Shown: piece after piece, positions 18,083 to 26,409 of the stretch
How the letters are laid out: the number at the start of each line of letters is the position of its first letter
Position numbering within the stretch: position 1 is the first letter of the stretch
Source: Formosa sp. Hel1_31_208
GTDB lineage: Bacteria > Bacteroidota > Bacteroidia > Flavobacteriales > Flavobacteriaceae
Assembly (NCBI RefSeq): GCF_900104785.1
Contig: NZ_LT629733.1
Span: 900,501-964,500 of the forward strand
Direction: 5' to 3'
Length of the DNA stretch: 64,000 nucleotides
Position numbers and translations under genes: made by a program
Notes under the pieces: model-generated
What the model saw: the letters and a program-made list of their open reading frames with translations, nothing else
Databases searched by the model: none
What the model was told of the DNA's origin: nothing

Positions 18083-18757
18083 GTGGGAAGTAAAAACAAA
18101 CTGAAGAGGTTTAAAGAGAATGAAACATTTGAAAACGTGTTTCAGCCGAGTCGCGATGATTTGGTTAAGTCAAATTATAGCTTAAAAGGAAATTGGAATA
18201 AAACGGTTTTTAAGAATGATCATCCTCTTATTTTAGAATTAGGTTGTGGTCGTGGAGAATATTCAGTGGAACTTGCAAAAAAGTATCCGCAGAAAAACTT
18301 TATTGGGATTGATATTAAAGGCGCACGTTTTTGGAGAGGGGCAAAAACAGCCATAGAAGAGCATATTTCAAATGTTGCTTTCTTAAGAACTCAAATTGAA
18401 TTAGTAGACTTTGCCTTTGCCGAAAATGAAGTGGATGAAATTTGGATTACCTTCCCTGATCCACAAATAAAATACAAGCGAACAAAACATAGAATGACCA
18501 ATTCAGATTTCTTAAAACGCTATAAAACAATTCTAAAACCTGAAGGTGTTGTTAATTTAAAAACAGATAGCGAATTCATGCATGGATATACACTAGGACT
18601 GCTGCATGGTGAGGGGCACGAAGTGCTTTACGCTAACCATAACGTCTATAAACAAGAAGGAAGCCCAAAAGACGTTACCAGTATTCAAACCTATTATGAG
18701 TCTCAATATCTAGAGCAAAACAAACCAATTACGTATATTAGGTTTAAAATTAAATAG
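18083..18757 (+). CDS. trmB: tRNA (guanine-N7)-methyltransferase
   Basis: 224 aa with a GTG start; the N-terminus MGSKNKLKRFKENETF is the usual one for Bacteroidota TrmB. The SAM-binding motif ELGCGRGEYSVELA (about residues 52-65), the AFLRTQIE stretch and ITFPDPQIKYKRTKHRM are family hallmarks. The enzyme makes m7G46 in the variable loop of tRNAs. The LysE-like gene follows after 2 nt. Confidence 0.95.
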   Translation: MGSKNKLKRFKENETFENVFQPSRDDLVKSNYSLKGNWNKTVFKNDHPLILELGCGRGEYSVELAKKYPQKNFIGIDIKGARFWRGAKTAIEEHISNVAFLRTQIELVDFAFAENEVDEIWITFPDPQIKYKRTKHRMTNSDFLKRYKTILKPEGVVNLKTDSEFMHGYTLGLLHGEGHEVLYANHNVYKQEGSPKDVTSIQTYYESQYLEQNKPITYIRFKIK

Positions 18758-18759
18758 AT

Positions 18760-19389
18760 TTGAATATTACTGTTATATTTTTCCTAGGATTAATTATTGC
18801 GTTAGTGGGTGTTATTCCTCCTGGATTATTAAATATGACAGCGGCAAAAGTAAGTTTAAAAGAAGGTTATAATAGAGGTATAGCCTTTTCTGTTGGGGTT
18901 TGTTTTATTGTATTTTTACAAACCTATATCGCCGCCATGTTTGCGCGTTATCTCAATAATCACCGAGATGTCGTTGAAATTTTACAGCGTGTCGCTTTTG
19001 TGATATTTATCTTAATCACTATTTATTATTTGCTACTGGCAAAGACAAGTCCCAAACCTGATATAGAAGCGCATACTAGAAGTAGCCATAGCCGTTTTTT
19101 TCAAGGGATGTTTTTGTCTGCAATTAATGTATTTCCTATTCCTTATCAAGCTTATATGACGATTACCATCGCCACATTTGGTTGGTTTAATTTTGAAAAA
19201 ATTAGTATCATTTCTTATGTCTCTGGAGCCACAACGGGTACTTTTGTAATGCTTTATTTTTATATCTTCTTCTTTGATAAAATCAAAAACAAGGCCTTTA
19301 CCTCACAAAAAAACATGAACTATATTATTGGTGCTATTACAGGTATTGTTGCAGGTGTGACCTTAATTAATATATTAATGGATCTGTAG
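18760..19389 (+). CDS. LysE family transporter
   Basis: 209 aa with six or so hydrophobic helices. It reads from a TTG start; no in-frame ATG occurs before LLNMTAAK at about residue 24, which is the conserved first helix, so TTG is the only sensible start. GVIPPGLLNMTAAK and VFPIPYQAYMT match LysE/RhtB-type exporters, which move amino acids out of the cell. The substrate is not known. Two nt after trmB and one before the alkyltransferase-like gene, so likely an operon. Confidence 0.8.
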   Translation: MNITVIFFLGLIIALVGVIPPGLLNMTAAKVSLKEGYNRGIAFSVGVCFIVFLQTYIAAMFARYLNNHRDVVEILQRVAFVIFILITIYYLLLAKTSPKPDIEAHTRSSHSRFFQGMFLSAINVFPIPYQAYMTITIATFGWFNFEKISIISYVSGATTGTFVMLYFYIFFFDKIKNKAFTSQKNMNYIIGAITGIVAGVTLINILMDL

Positions 19390-19390
19390 C

Positions 19391-19723
19391 ATGACACCTG
19401 AAACACTTTCATTTTTTGATAAAGTTTATGAGGTTGCCAAATTGATTCCTTATGGCAGAGTGACCAGCTATGGCGCCATTGCCAATTATCTTGGTGCAAA
19501 GCGGAGTTCAAGAATGGTTGGTTATGCTATGACGAGCTCTCACGGAAAGGATGTTCCAGCACATCGCGTAGTTAATAGAGTAGGCTTGCTAACTGGGAAA
19601 CATCATTTTGATGGCACGAATTTAATGCAGCAATTATTAGAAAGTGAAGGGATTAGTGTTTTAGATAATCAAGTACAACAATTTAAACAGGTATTTTGGG
19701 ATCCAGCTAAAGAGCTTAGATGA
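19391..19723 (+). CDS. Alkyltransferase-like (MGMT family) protein
   Basis: 110 aa: only the C-terminal DNA-binding domain of O6-methylguanine-DNA methyltransferase. IPYGRVTSYGAIANYLG is the helix-turn-helix segment, and KDVPAHRVVNRVG corresponds to the PCHRV active site with Ala57 replacing the alkyl-accepting Cys. Such alkyltransferase-like proteins bind O6-alkylguanine without removing the alkyl group and flag it for nucleotide excision repair. No methyltransferase activity is expected. Last gene of the trmB operon. Confidence 0.88.
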   Translation: MTPETLSFFDKVYEVAKLIPYGRVTSYGAIANYLGAKRSSRMVGYAMTSSHGKDVPAHRVVNRVGLLTGKHHFDGTNLMQQLLESEGISVLDNQVQQFKQVFWDPAKELR

Positions 19724-19827
19724 TTTATATTACTACCTTAATCTTTTTAACTTCATAATTATAATATATACAAATTACATCATAAGAAATAGCAATCTTC
19801 TGGCTTTAATCTTCAAGCTTTATGTAG

Positions 19828-19835
19828 TATATTTG
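19828..19835 (+). promoter_or_regulatory. -7 element of the mrp operon
   Basis: TATATTTG, exact match, 50 nt upstream of the ATG at 19886. Confidence 0.55.
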
Positions 19836-19885
19836 CACTTTAGAACCATTCTTAATAAAAAGGATTTAAGGATTTAAAAATTGCT

Positions 19886-21025
19886 ATGAAATTACAGAAA
19901 CAAGATATACTTAAAGCGCTTGAAACCATCTCTGCACCAGGAGAAGGACAAAATATGGTAGAAAGTGGTGCTGTTACAAATGTGGTGACCTTTGCCGATG
20001 AGGTTGTTGTTGATATAACAATTACAAATCCGAGCTTACAAGCTAAAAAGAAAACCCAAGTAGACATCATGAAAACTATTCATGAAATCGTATATGAAAA
20101 AGCGAAAATCACAGTTAATGTTAAGGTTGACGCTCCGGCTAAATCAGCCCCCAATGTGATTAAAGGCAAGGCAATCCCGGGGATAAAGAATATCGTTGCC
20201 GTAGCTTCTGGCAAAGGAGGCGTTGGAAAATCTACGGTTACCGCCAATTTGGGTGTTACTTTAGCGAAAATGGGATTTAGTGTTGGGATCTTAGATGCAG
20301 ATATTTATGGACCCTCAATGCCAATCATGTATGATGTTGAATTAGAAAGACCTTTAGCGGTTAATATTGACGGAAAGTCAAAAATGCGACCTGTAGAAAA
20401 CTATGGTGTAAAAATATTATCTATTGGGTTTTTCACTAAACCAGATCAAGCTGTAGTTTGGAGAGGACCAATGGCGGCAAAAGCGTTAAATCAAATGATT
20501 TTTGATGCAGCTTGGGGAGAATTAGACTTTTTACTGATTGATTTACCTCCTGGTACTGGTGATATTCATTTGAGTATCATGCAGTCCTTACCAATTACGG
20601 GAGCTGTGATTGTAAGTACACCGCAACACGTAGCTTTAGCAGATGCTAAAAAAGGTGTTGCTATGTTTCAACAAGATAGTATCGATGTACCGGTATTAGG
20701 TATTATTGAAAATATGGCCTATTTTACACCAGATGAACTACCTGAAAACAAGTATTATATCTTCGGGAAAGAAGGTGCGAAGCAGCTCTCAGAAGATCTT
20801 GGAGTGCCCTTTTTAGGAGAGATACCATTAGTGCAGAGTATACGAGAGGCAGGAGATGTAGGTAGACCAGCAGCATTGCAAACCGCAACACCAATAGAAA
20901 AAGCTTTTGAGAAATTAACGCAAAATGTTGTACAGGAAGTGGTAAGACGAAATGACAGTTTGCCTCCAACTGAGGCGATTAAAATCACAACCATGGCTGG
21001 TTGTTCAGCAGTTAAGAAGACATAG
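19886..21025 (+). CDS. Mrp/NBP35 family P-loop ATPase (Fe-S carrier)
   Basis: 379 aa. An N-terminal MIP18/DUF59 domain (about residues 1-85) is followed by a deviant Walker A GKGGVGKST (about 109-118), DADIYGPSMPI and LLIDLPPGTGD. Family members carry or insert iron-sulfur clusters. The CxxC pair of ApbC/NBP35, normally just after ENM-x-x-F, is absent: the segment reads ENMAYFTPDELPEN and has no Cys. A C-terminal MAGCSAVKK holds a single Cys. It is followed after 3 nt by a NifU-type scaffold gene, which supports a role in Fe-S assembly. Confidence 0.9.
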   Translation: MKLQKQDILKALETISAPGEGQNMVESGAVTNVVTFADEVVVDITITNPSLQAKKKTQVDIMKTIHEIVYEKAKITVNVKVDAPAKSAPNVIKGKAIPGIKNIVAVASGKGGVGKSTVTANLGVTLAKMGFSVGILDADIYGPSMPIMYDVELERPLAVNIDGKSKMRPVENYGVKILSIGFFTKPDQAVVWRGPMAAKALNQMIFDAAWGELDFLLIDLPPGTGDIHLSIMQSLPITGAVIVSTPQHVALADAKKGVAMFQQDSIDVPVLGIIENMAYFTPDELPENKYYIFGKEGAKQLSEDLGVPFLGEIPLVQSIREAGDVGRPAALQTATPIEKAFEKLTQNVVQEVVRRNDSLPPTEAIKITTMAGCSAVKKT

Positions 21026-21028
21026 AAA

Positions 21029-21271
21029 ATGAGTACAGAAGAACTAAGATTAAATGTAGAAAAAGCATTAGATGAGATTCGACCTTTTCTACAAAGCGAT
21101 GGAGGTGATATTTCATTATTAGCCATTGAAAACGATACTTTAGTTAAGGTGCAACTACAAGGCGCTTGCGTTGGTTGTAGTGTTAATCAAATGACGCTTA
21201 AGTCTGGCGTGGAAATGACGATTAAAAAATATGCACCCCAAATAGAACAAGTCATTAATATTGAGGCGTAA
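21029..21271 (+). CDS. NifU C-terminal domain protein (Fe-S scaffold)
   Basis: 80 aa, a stand-alone NifU/Nfu domain. The Fe-S-binding CxxC is Cys47/Cys50 in GACVGCS, preceded by FLQSDGGDI. It likely accepts and passes on [4Fe-4S] clusters. It lies 3 nt after mrp and close to a ferredoxin gene, a consistent Fe-S context. Confidence 0.92.
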   Translation: MSTEELRLNVEKALDEIRPFLQSDGGDISLLAIENDTLVKVQLQGACVGCSVNQMTLKSGVEMTIKKYAPQIEQVINIEA

Positions 21272-21275
21272 ATGT

Positions 21276-21283
21276 TATATTTG
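21276..21283 (+). promoter_or_regulatory. -7 element of the ferredoxin reductase operon
   Basis: TATATTTG, exact match, 53 nt upstream of the ATG at 21337 and just after the nifU stop. Confidence 0.55.
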
Positions 21284-21336
21284 TCACATAATTTGACTTC
21301 CATTTCTATTAATTTTACTTCTCGAAATTAGAATTC

Positions 21337-22389
21337 ATGATTAAAACAGATATACTCATAATTGGAGCCGGACCTACGGGTTTATTTACAGTATTTGAAG
21401 CTGGTTTGTTGAAACTTAAATGCCATTTAATTGATGCATTGCCTCAGCCTGGCGGACAATGCTCTGAAATTTATCCTAAAAAACCTATTTATGATATTCC
21501 AGCTTATCCTGAAATTCTTGCAGGTGATCTTACCGATAAATTAATCGAGCAATGCAAGCAATTTGAACCTGGCTTTACATTAGGAGAACGAGCAGAAACT
21601 ATTGATAAACAAGATGATGGAACATTTATTGTAACTACAAATAAAGGAACTAAACATCATGCTCCTGTGGTTGCAATTGCTGGTGGACTTGGAAGTTTTG
21701 AACCACGAAAACCGTTGATTGCCAATATCTCAGATTATGAAGATAAAGGCGTAGAATACATTATTAAAGATCCTGAATTTTATAGAAATAAACGTGTCGT
21801 TATTGCTGGCGGTGGAGATTCAGCCTTAGATTGGAGCATCTTTTTAAGTGATGTAGCTAGCGAAGTGACGTTAATACACCGACGTAGCGAATTTCGAGGA
21901 CATTTAGATTCTGTAGAAAAAGTACAAGCCTTAAAAAATCATGGTAAAATAGAACTGGTTACTCCTGCAGAGGTTGTTGGTATTGATGGTGAAGGCAAAG
22001 TTGAAACTATAACCGTTAAGAAAGGAGAGGAGACTATCAAGAAATCCTGTGATCACTTTGTGCCGCTTTTTGGATTATCCCCAAAACTTGGTCCTATTGC
22101 AAATTGGGGTTTGGAGATTGAGAAAAACGCCATTAAAGTCAATAATGCCTTAGACTATCAGACTAATATCCCAGGGATTTTTGCCATTGGTGATGTCAAT
22201 ACATATCCTGGAAAATTAAAATTGATTCTCTGTGGATTCCATGAAGCGACTTTGATGTGTCAAGCAGCTTATCAAATTATTAACCCAGGAAAACGTTACG
22301 TTTTAAAATATACAACAGTAAGTGGTGTTGATGGTTTTGATGGGACACGAAAAGAAGCCCCAAAGGCAGTTGTAAAAGCAATTAACTAG
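21337..22389 (+). CDS. Ferredoxin-NADP reductase (thioredoxin-reductase-like)
   Basis: 350 aa. FAD-binding GAGPTGLFTVF (about residues 9-19) and the NAD(P)-binding GGGDSALDW (about 163-171) are present; the CxxC of thioredoxin reductase is missing, as in the TrxR-like ferredoxin/flavodoxin reductases. It moves electrons between NADPH and ferredoxin. The next gene, overlapping by one base, encodes a [2Fe-2S] ferredoxin, the likely partner. Confidence 0.9.
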   Translation: MIKTDILIIGAGPTGLFTVFEAGLLKLKCHLIDALPQPGGQCSEIYPKKPIYDIPAYPEILAGDLTDKLIEQCKQFEPGFTLGERAETIDKQDDGTFIVTTNKGTKHHAPVVAIAGGLGSFEPRKPLIANISDYEDKGVEYIIKDPEFYRNKRVVIAGGGDSALDWSIFLSDVASEVTLIHRRSEFRGHLDSVEKVQALKNHGKIELVTPAEVVGIDGEGKVETITVKKGEETIKKSCDHFVPLFGLSPKLGPIANWGLEIEKNAIKVNNALDYQTNIPGIFAIGDVNTYPGKLKLILCGFHEATLMCQAAYQIINPGKRYVLKYTTVSGVDGFDGTRKEAPKAVVKAIN

Positions 22390-22721
22390 TGGAACAAGAC
22401 GTCAATATAAAAATCACCGATAGAGCTGGTGTCACTCATGATATCTTAGCACCTACAGATATGGCCATGAACCTCATGGAGGTTGTGCGTTCTTATGAAC
22501 TTGCACCAGAAGGTACTATAGGCATTTGCGGTGGTATGGCGATGTGCGCGTCTTGCCAGTGTTACGTAAAATCAAATCATAAACTTCCTGAAATGCAAGA
22601 TGATGAGGAAGCTATGCTTAGTGAGGCATTTTATGTGAAGGATAATTCTCGCTTAGGTTGTCAAATTCAAATTACACCTGAAATGGAAGGATTGGAGGTA
22701 GAGCTAGCTCCAGAAAGCTAA
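22389..22721 (+). CDS. [2Fe-2S] ferredoxin, adrenodoxin type
   Basis: 110 aa with a GTG start that shares its first G with the reductase TAG stop. Cluster ligands are Cys47, Cys53, Cys56 and Cys91 (C-x5-C-x2-C-x34-C), the adrenodoxin/Fdx pattern. It is probably reduced by the preceding reductase and supplies electrons for Fe-S assembly or oxygenases. The 3' end overlaps the convergent phosphoesterase by 4 nt. Confidence 0.92.
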   Translation: MEQDVNIKITDRAGVTHDILAPTDMAMNLMEVVRSYELAPEGTIGICGGMAMCASCQCYVKSNHKLPEMQDDEEAMLSEAFYVKDNSRLGCQIQITPEMEGLEVELAPES

Positions 22722-23617
22722 TTAGTTTTATACATTATTAGTTTTCTCGGTCCTTCCAACAATACTCTAACAATTTTTAGCGTACCATCGTCTGTGGTAG
22801 CAATTTGCCATTTGATAAGTGATATTTGTCCATTCTCTATTTCGATACCTGTAATGCTTCTAGGGTGTACACAACTTCCATCATTAAAAAAAGCAATATC
22901 ATTAGGTTCGGGGAACCGTGGTCTATGAGTATGACCTACAATGGTAATAAGGTTATCATTTTCAGCTATCCATTTTTTTGTACGACGCTCCACCTTAATG
23001 AGCTCTTTATAGTTTTTAGCAGGACTTGTAGGGTCAGCAATACCCATAACATTAAGTGGTTTCCATAAAACCCGAACCATGAAACGACTCCATTTCCAAA
23101 ACAGGTAATTCCACCAATCAGCTTGATGACCATGAGTTAGAAATAATTCTTGTTGTGTTTTAGTGTGTTTAAGAATGACAGCTTCGTGATATTTGATGTC
23201 ACAAAATAGTTCAACATCTTCCTCTTCTTTAGGATCAAAATATGTCGATAGATGCTTTTCAACATATTTAGGGTCACGATAGACCATATCATGATTTCCC
23301 CATATCATATGAAGTCGGTTTTGTTCATGAAATTGTTTCATGAGCAAATACACATTTTTGTGAGCATTGAGTATGGAATCAAATGATAGATTTTCCCATA
23401 GTTCATCACCATCACCAAGTTCACAGTAATCAAAGCCTTCGATATAATAATACTTCAACGCATGAAAATAGATGTTTCGGTTATTTGCGAAATCATCAGC
23501 AAAACTATTATCTCCTCTGTGACAATCACTAAATAAAATGAATTTACTGGTATCATCAAAACCTACAACTTTGGCTTCTCTATACGCTCTGTCGAATCTT
23601 TTTTTAGCTGAAAACAT
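22718..23617 (-). CDS. Calcineurin-like metallophosphoesterase
   Basis: 299 aa. Metal and catalytic motifs are in order: FSDCHRGDN, ELGDGDELWE, WGNHDMV, LTHGHQADWW and VGHTHRPRFP. This is the UDP-2,3-diacylglucosamine hydrolase-like branch of the superfamily, but the protein is longer than LpxH, so the substrate is left open. No signal peptide; cytoplasmic or peripheral. Transcribed alone on the minus strand. Confidence 0.85.
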   Translation of the reverse strand: MFSAKKRFDRAYREAKVVGFDDTSKFILFSDCHRGDNSFADDFANNRNIYFHALKYYYIEGFDYCELGDGDELWENLSFDSILNAHKNVYLLMKQFHEQNRLHMIWGNHDMVYRDPKYVEKHLSTYFDPKEEEDVELFCDIKYHEAVILKHTKTQQELFLTHGHQADWWNYLFWKWSRFMVRVLWKPLNVMGIADPTSPAKNYKELIKVERRTKKWIAENDNLITIVGHTHRPRFPEPNDIAFFNDGSCVHPRSITGIEIENGQISLIKWQIATTDDGTLKIVRVLLEGPRKLIMYKTN

Positions 23618-23646
23618 GAAGTAAATGTAAACAAATTTGAAAGAAA

Positions 23647-23672
23647 AATACCTCTCTTAACTGAGAGGCATT
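23647..23672 (-). terminator. Terminator of the acyl-CoA dehydrogenase gene
   Basis: CCTCTC (23651-23656) pairs with GAGAGG (23663-23668). On the minus strand the hairpin is followed by a T-rich tract. Confidence 0.65.
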
Positions 23673-23740
23673 TTCTTGAAATTAGATTATTTTCTCCACA
23701 CCGATTCCGTTAGTGTGCAATAATTAAATAGGTCTTAGGT

Positions 23741-24919
23741 TTATTTAAAGGCGTTTAAGCCTGTAACATCTAATCCTGTAATTAACAAATGAATGTCATG
23801 AGTGCCTTCATAAGTGACAACACTTTCAAGATTCATCATATGTCTCATAATACTGTATTCTCCAGAAATTCCCATACCACCTAACATTTGTCTAGCGTCA
23901 CGAGCAATTTTTAAAGCCATATCTACATTGTTACGTTTCGCCATAGAAATCTGAGCTGAGGTTGCTGTTCCGTTTTCACGCATAACTCCTAAACGCCAAG
24001 CTAACAATTGTGCTTTGGTAATTTCGGTAATCATTTCGGCTAATTTCTTTTGTTGCAGTTGAAACTGACCAATAGGTTTTCCAAATTGCATACGCTCTTT
24101 ACTATATCGAAGTGCAGTATCATAACAATCCATGGCAGCACCAATGGCTCCCCATGCAATACCAAAACGTGCCGAATCTAAACACCCAAGAGGTGCTCCC
24201 AATCCAGATTTGTTAGGTAATAGATTTTCTTTTGGCACTTTTACATTATCAAAAATCAGCTCTCCTGTTGCGGATGCTCTTAGTGACCATTTATTATGTG
24301 TTTCTGGTGTTGAGAAACCTTCCATGCCACGTTCTACAATAAGTCCGTGAATACGTCCACTTTCATCTTTAGCCCAAACCACAGCTATTTGGCAGAAAGG
24401 GGAATTTGAAATCCACATTTTTGCACCATTTAAAAGATAGTGGTCTCCCATATCTTTGAAATTAGTTGTCATGCCTCCAGGATTACTACCGTGATCTGGT
24501 TCGGTTAATCCAAAAGACCCCATCCATTCTCCAGATGCTAATTTTGGCAAAAACTTTTGACGTTGTGCTTCATTTCCATATTTCCAAATTGGATACATGA
24601 CCAAAGAGGATTGAACCGATGCTGTGCTTCTCACACCAGAATCACCACGTTCAATTTCTTGCATGATTAAACCATAAGAAATTTGATCTAATCCAGCACC
24701 TCCATATTCCACTGGGATATAAGGTCCAAAAGCTCCAATTTCAGCCAAGCCACCAATGATTTGTGTAGGGAATTCTGCTTTTTGCGCGTACGCTTCAATA
24801 ATTGGTGAAACATCGCGTTTTACCCAATCTCTAGCTGCATCACGTACTAATTTATGTTCTTCTGAAAGTAGTTCATCTAGATTGTAATAATCTGGTGCTT
24901 CGAATAAATCTGGCTTCAT
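23741..24919 (-). CDS. Acyl-CoA dehydrogenase, glutaryl-CoA dehydrogenase-like
   Basis: 392 aa from the ATG at 24919. The acyl-CoA dehydrogenase fold is shown by GSFGLTEPDHGSNPGGM, MWISNSPFC, RMQFGKPIGQFQ and the C-terminal YEGTHDIHLLITG. The last motif and TEPDHGS are characteristic of glutaryl-CoA dehydrogenase, which converts glutaryl-CoA to crotonyl-CoA in lysine and tryptophan breakdown. An earlier in-frame ATG at 24943 lies inside the -7 element, so 24919 is chosen. Single-gene unit. Confidence 0.88.
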   Translation of the reverse strand: MKPDLFEAPDYYNLDELLSEEHKLVRDAARDWVKRDVSPIIEAYAQKAEFPTQIIGGLAEIGAFGPYIPVEYGGAGLDQISYGLIMQEIERGDSGVRSTASVQSSLVMYPIWKYGNEAQRQKFLPKLASGEWMGSFGLTEPDHGSNPGGMTTNFKDMGDHYLLNGAKMWISNSPFCQIAVVWAKDESGRIHGLIVERGMEGFSTPETHNKWSLRASATGELIFDNVKVPKENLLPNKSGLGAPLGCLDSARFGIAWGAIGAAMDCYDTALRYSKERMQFGKPIGQFQLQQKKLAEMITEITKAQLLAWRLGVMRENGTATSAQISMAKRNNVDMALKIARDARQMLGGMGISGEYSIMRHMMNLESVVTYEGTHDIHLLITGLDVTGLNAFK

Positions 24920-24940
24920 ATTGTTATATTTTATGAAAAG

Positions 24941-24948
24941 CAAAAATA
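24941..24948 (-). promoter_or_regulatory. -7 element of the glutaryl-CoA dehydrogenase-like gene
   Basis: Minus strand TATTTTTG, exact match, 21 nt before the chosen ATG at 24919. Confidence 0.55.
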
Positions 24949-24979
24949 ACGAAAACGTTTTCAGCTAACAATTTTAAAA

Positions 24980-25720
24980 CTACATTTTCAAGTAAAAATC
25001 TTTGGTGAGATTGATGTAATCTTCCGTATATAGATGTCGTGTAGTTTCAATAATGAGTTCAGAGCTTTGTATTTTAGAATTGCTGAAAGTGAACTCCATA
25101 AGGCTACGTTTTATTTCAGAGGAAGGGCTGCCTTTTACACGTAAAATTCGCAAAGGAAATAGATTGGATTCAGAAGCTAATTTAATAAATTGCTCTTCTT
25201 CGGAAAAGGGTACAACAACAGAAAACCGTCCATTTTTTGACAATAATTTAGCAACACTTTCAATTAAGTGTTTAAAGGGCATTGCATCCTGAAACCTTGC
25301 TTTTTTACGGGCATCAGACATTGAATTCTCTCCTTTTTGTAGAGCTGTTGAAACCAGAGAGGGCGAATAAAAAGGGGGATTAGAAATGATAAGATCATAC
25401 TCATCATCAATTTCATCTGCAAATTCTTCTAAAGATGCATGGTAACAAAACAAACGATCACCCCATGAAGAATTTTCAAAATTTCTGACACACTGTTCAT
25501 AGGCCTTATCGTCAATTTCGAGAGCGTCTATAGCTTCAGCCATACATCGTTGTGCCAGCATTAATGATAAAACTCCTGTGCCAGCTCCAATGTCTAATAT
25601 CGAAACTGGATTTTCATTTATTGACGTCCAAGCACCAATTAATACACCATCAGTGCCAATTTTCATTGCACATTGGTCTTGGTGAATTAAGAATTGTTTG
25701 AATTGAAATGGCTGTTCCAT
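24980..25720 (-). CDS. trmN6: tRNA1(Val) (adenine-N6)-methyltransferase-like
   Basis: 246 aa from the ATG at 25720 (25732 is also possible). The N-terminus MEQPFQFKQFLIHQDQCAMK and GTDGVLIGAW are typical of the YfiC/TrmN6 family. LDIGAGTGVLSLML binds SAM and IISNPPFYSPS is the N6-adenine methyltransferase NPPF/Y motif. It should methylate A37 of tRNA-Val. A near-consensus -7 (AATTTTTG, minus strand) ends just before the earlier ATG, favouring the later one. Confidence 0.85.
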   Translation of the reverse strand: MEQPFQFKQFLIHQDQCAMKIGTDGVLIGAWTSINENPVSILDIGAGTGVLSLMLAQRCMAEAIDALEIDDKAYEQCVRNFENSSWGDRLFCYHASLEEFADEIDDEYDLIISNPPFYSPSLVSTALQKGENSMSDARKKARFQDAMPFKHLIESVAKLLSKNGRFSVVVPFSEEEQFIKLASESNLFPLRILRVKGSPSSEIKRSLMEFTFSNSKIQSSELIIETTRHLYTEDYINLTKDFYLKM

Positions 25721-25775
25721 GAAATCATCCAAAAATTAATTTAGAATGCTTTGTTAAATTTAGTTTGACAGAAAA

Positions 25776-26306
25776 TTAATCATTTAAATAGAGATTAATT
25801 AAGCCTTCAGGAGTATCCACGAATATAGTGTTCTTTTTCTTATCTACTTTTGTAATGAATTCATCATTCATTGGTATTAATACTTCAGTACCATTGTGGT
25901 CAATTTCAAAAAGAGATTGTGCAGTAGAATCATTAATAGCTTTTATAATTCCTACAAAACCAAAATGTTTGTCTTCTACTTTGAACCCTATTATTTCATG
26001 GAAGTAAAACTTGTCATCTTCTAATTTTGGTAAAAATTCAAGAGGTAAATAGACACCGCTCTTGAGCAACGCATCGGCATCTTCTTCTGTGTCGACGTCT
26101 TCAAATTTAATACGTAATAATTCGCTTTTATGAAGTTGTGATGATTCTATAAAAAAGGGAACCAGGTTGTTTCTAAGATCAACAAAAACAGAAGCCATAT
26201 GTTCATAGAGTTCTGGTTCATCTGTGTCAAGCTTGACTAAAAGTTCACCTTTAAAACTGTATTTTTTTACAATTTTTCCAAGAAAAAAGCAATCCGTTTT
26301 TTTCAT
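25776..26306 (-). CDS. rimM: Ribosome maturation factor RimM
   Basis: 176 aa, normal RimM length. The N-terminal RimM domain (FLGKIVKKYSFKGELLVKLDTD) and the C-terminal PRC-barrel (KFYFHEIIGFKV, LIPMNDEFITKVD) are both clear. RimM helps process 16S rRNA and assemble the 30S head together with S19 and S16. It follows rpsP on the same strand, the usual pairing, but two hairpins separate them. Confidence 0.93.
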   Translation of the reverse strand: MKKTDCFFLGKIVKKYSFKGELLVKLDTDEPELYEHMASVFVDLRNNLVPFFIESSQLHKSELLRIKFEDVDTEEDADALLKSGVYLPLEFLPKLEDDKFYFHEIIGFKVEDKHFGFVGIIKAINDSTAQSLFEIDHNGTEVLIPMNDEFITKVDKKKNTIFVDTPEGLINLYLND

Positions 26307-26333
26307 TAAAAATGATAATTAATGTTACTGTCT

Positions 26334-26357
26334 TTTTGAGAATCGAAATTCTCAAAA
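26334..26357 (-). other. Stem-loop with UUCG loop in the rimM leader
   Basis: TTTTGAGAAT and ATTCTCAAAA form a perfect 10-bp stem; on the minus (transcribed) strand the loop reads TTCG. It lies 27 nt before the rimM start and is followed by A-rich, not T-rich, sequence, so it is not a simple terminator. Confidence 0.55.
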
Positions 26358-26362
26358 CTAAA

Positions 26363-26389
26363 AAACTCCGACACAAGGTATCGGAGTTT
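26363..26389 (-). terminator. Terminator or attenuator between rpsP and rimM
   Basis: AAACTCCGA (26363-26371) is perfectly complementary to TCGGAGTTT (26381-26389). On the minus strand it follows the rpsP stop by 20 nt and runs into six T residues. It would lower rimM expression relative to rpsP. Confidence 0.8.
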
Positions 26390-26409
26390 AAAATTATAAA
26401 AATAAATTT

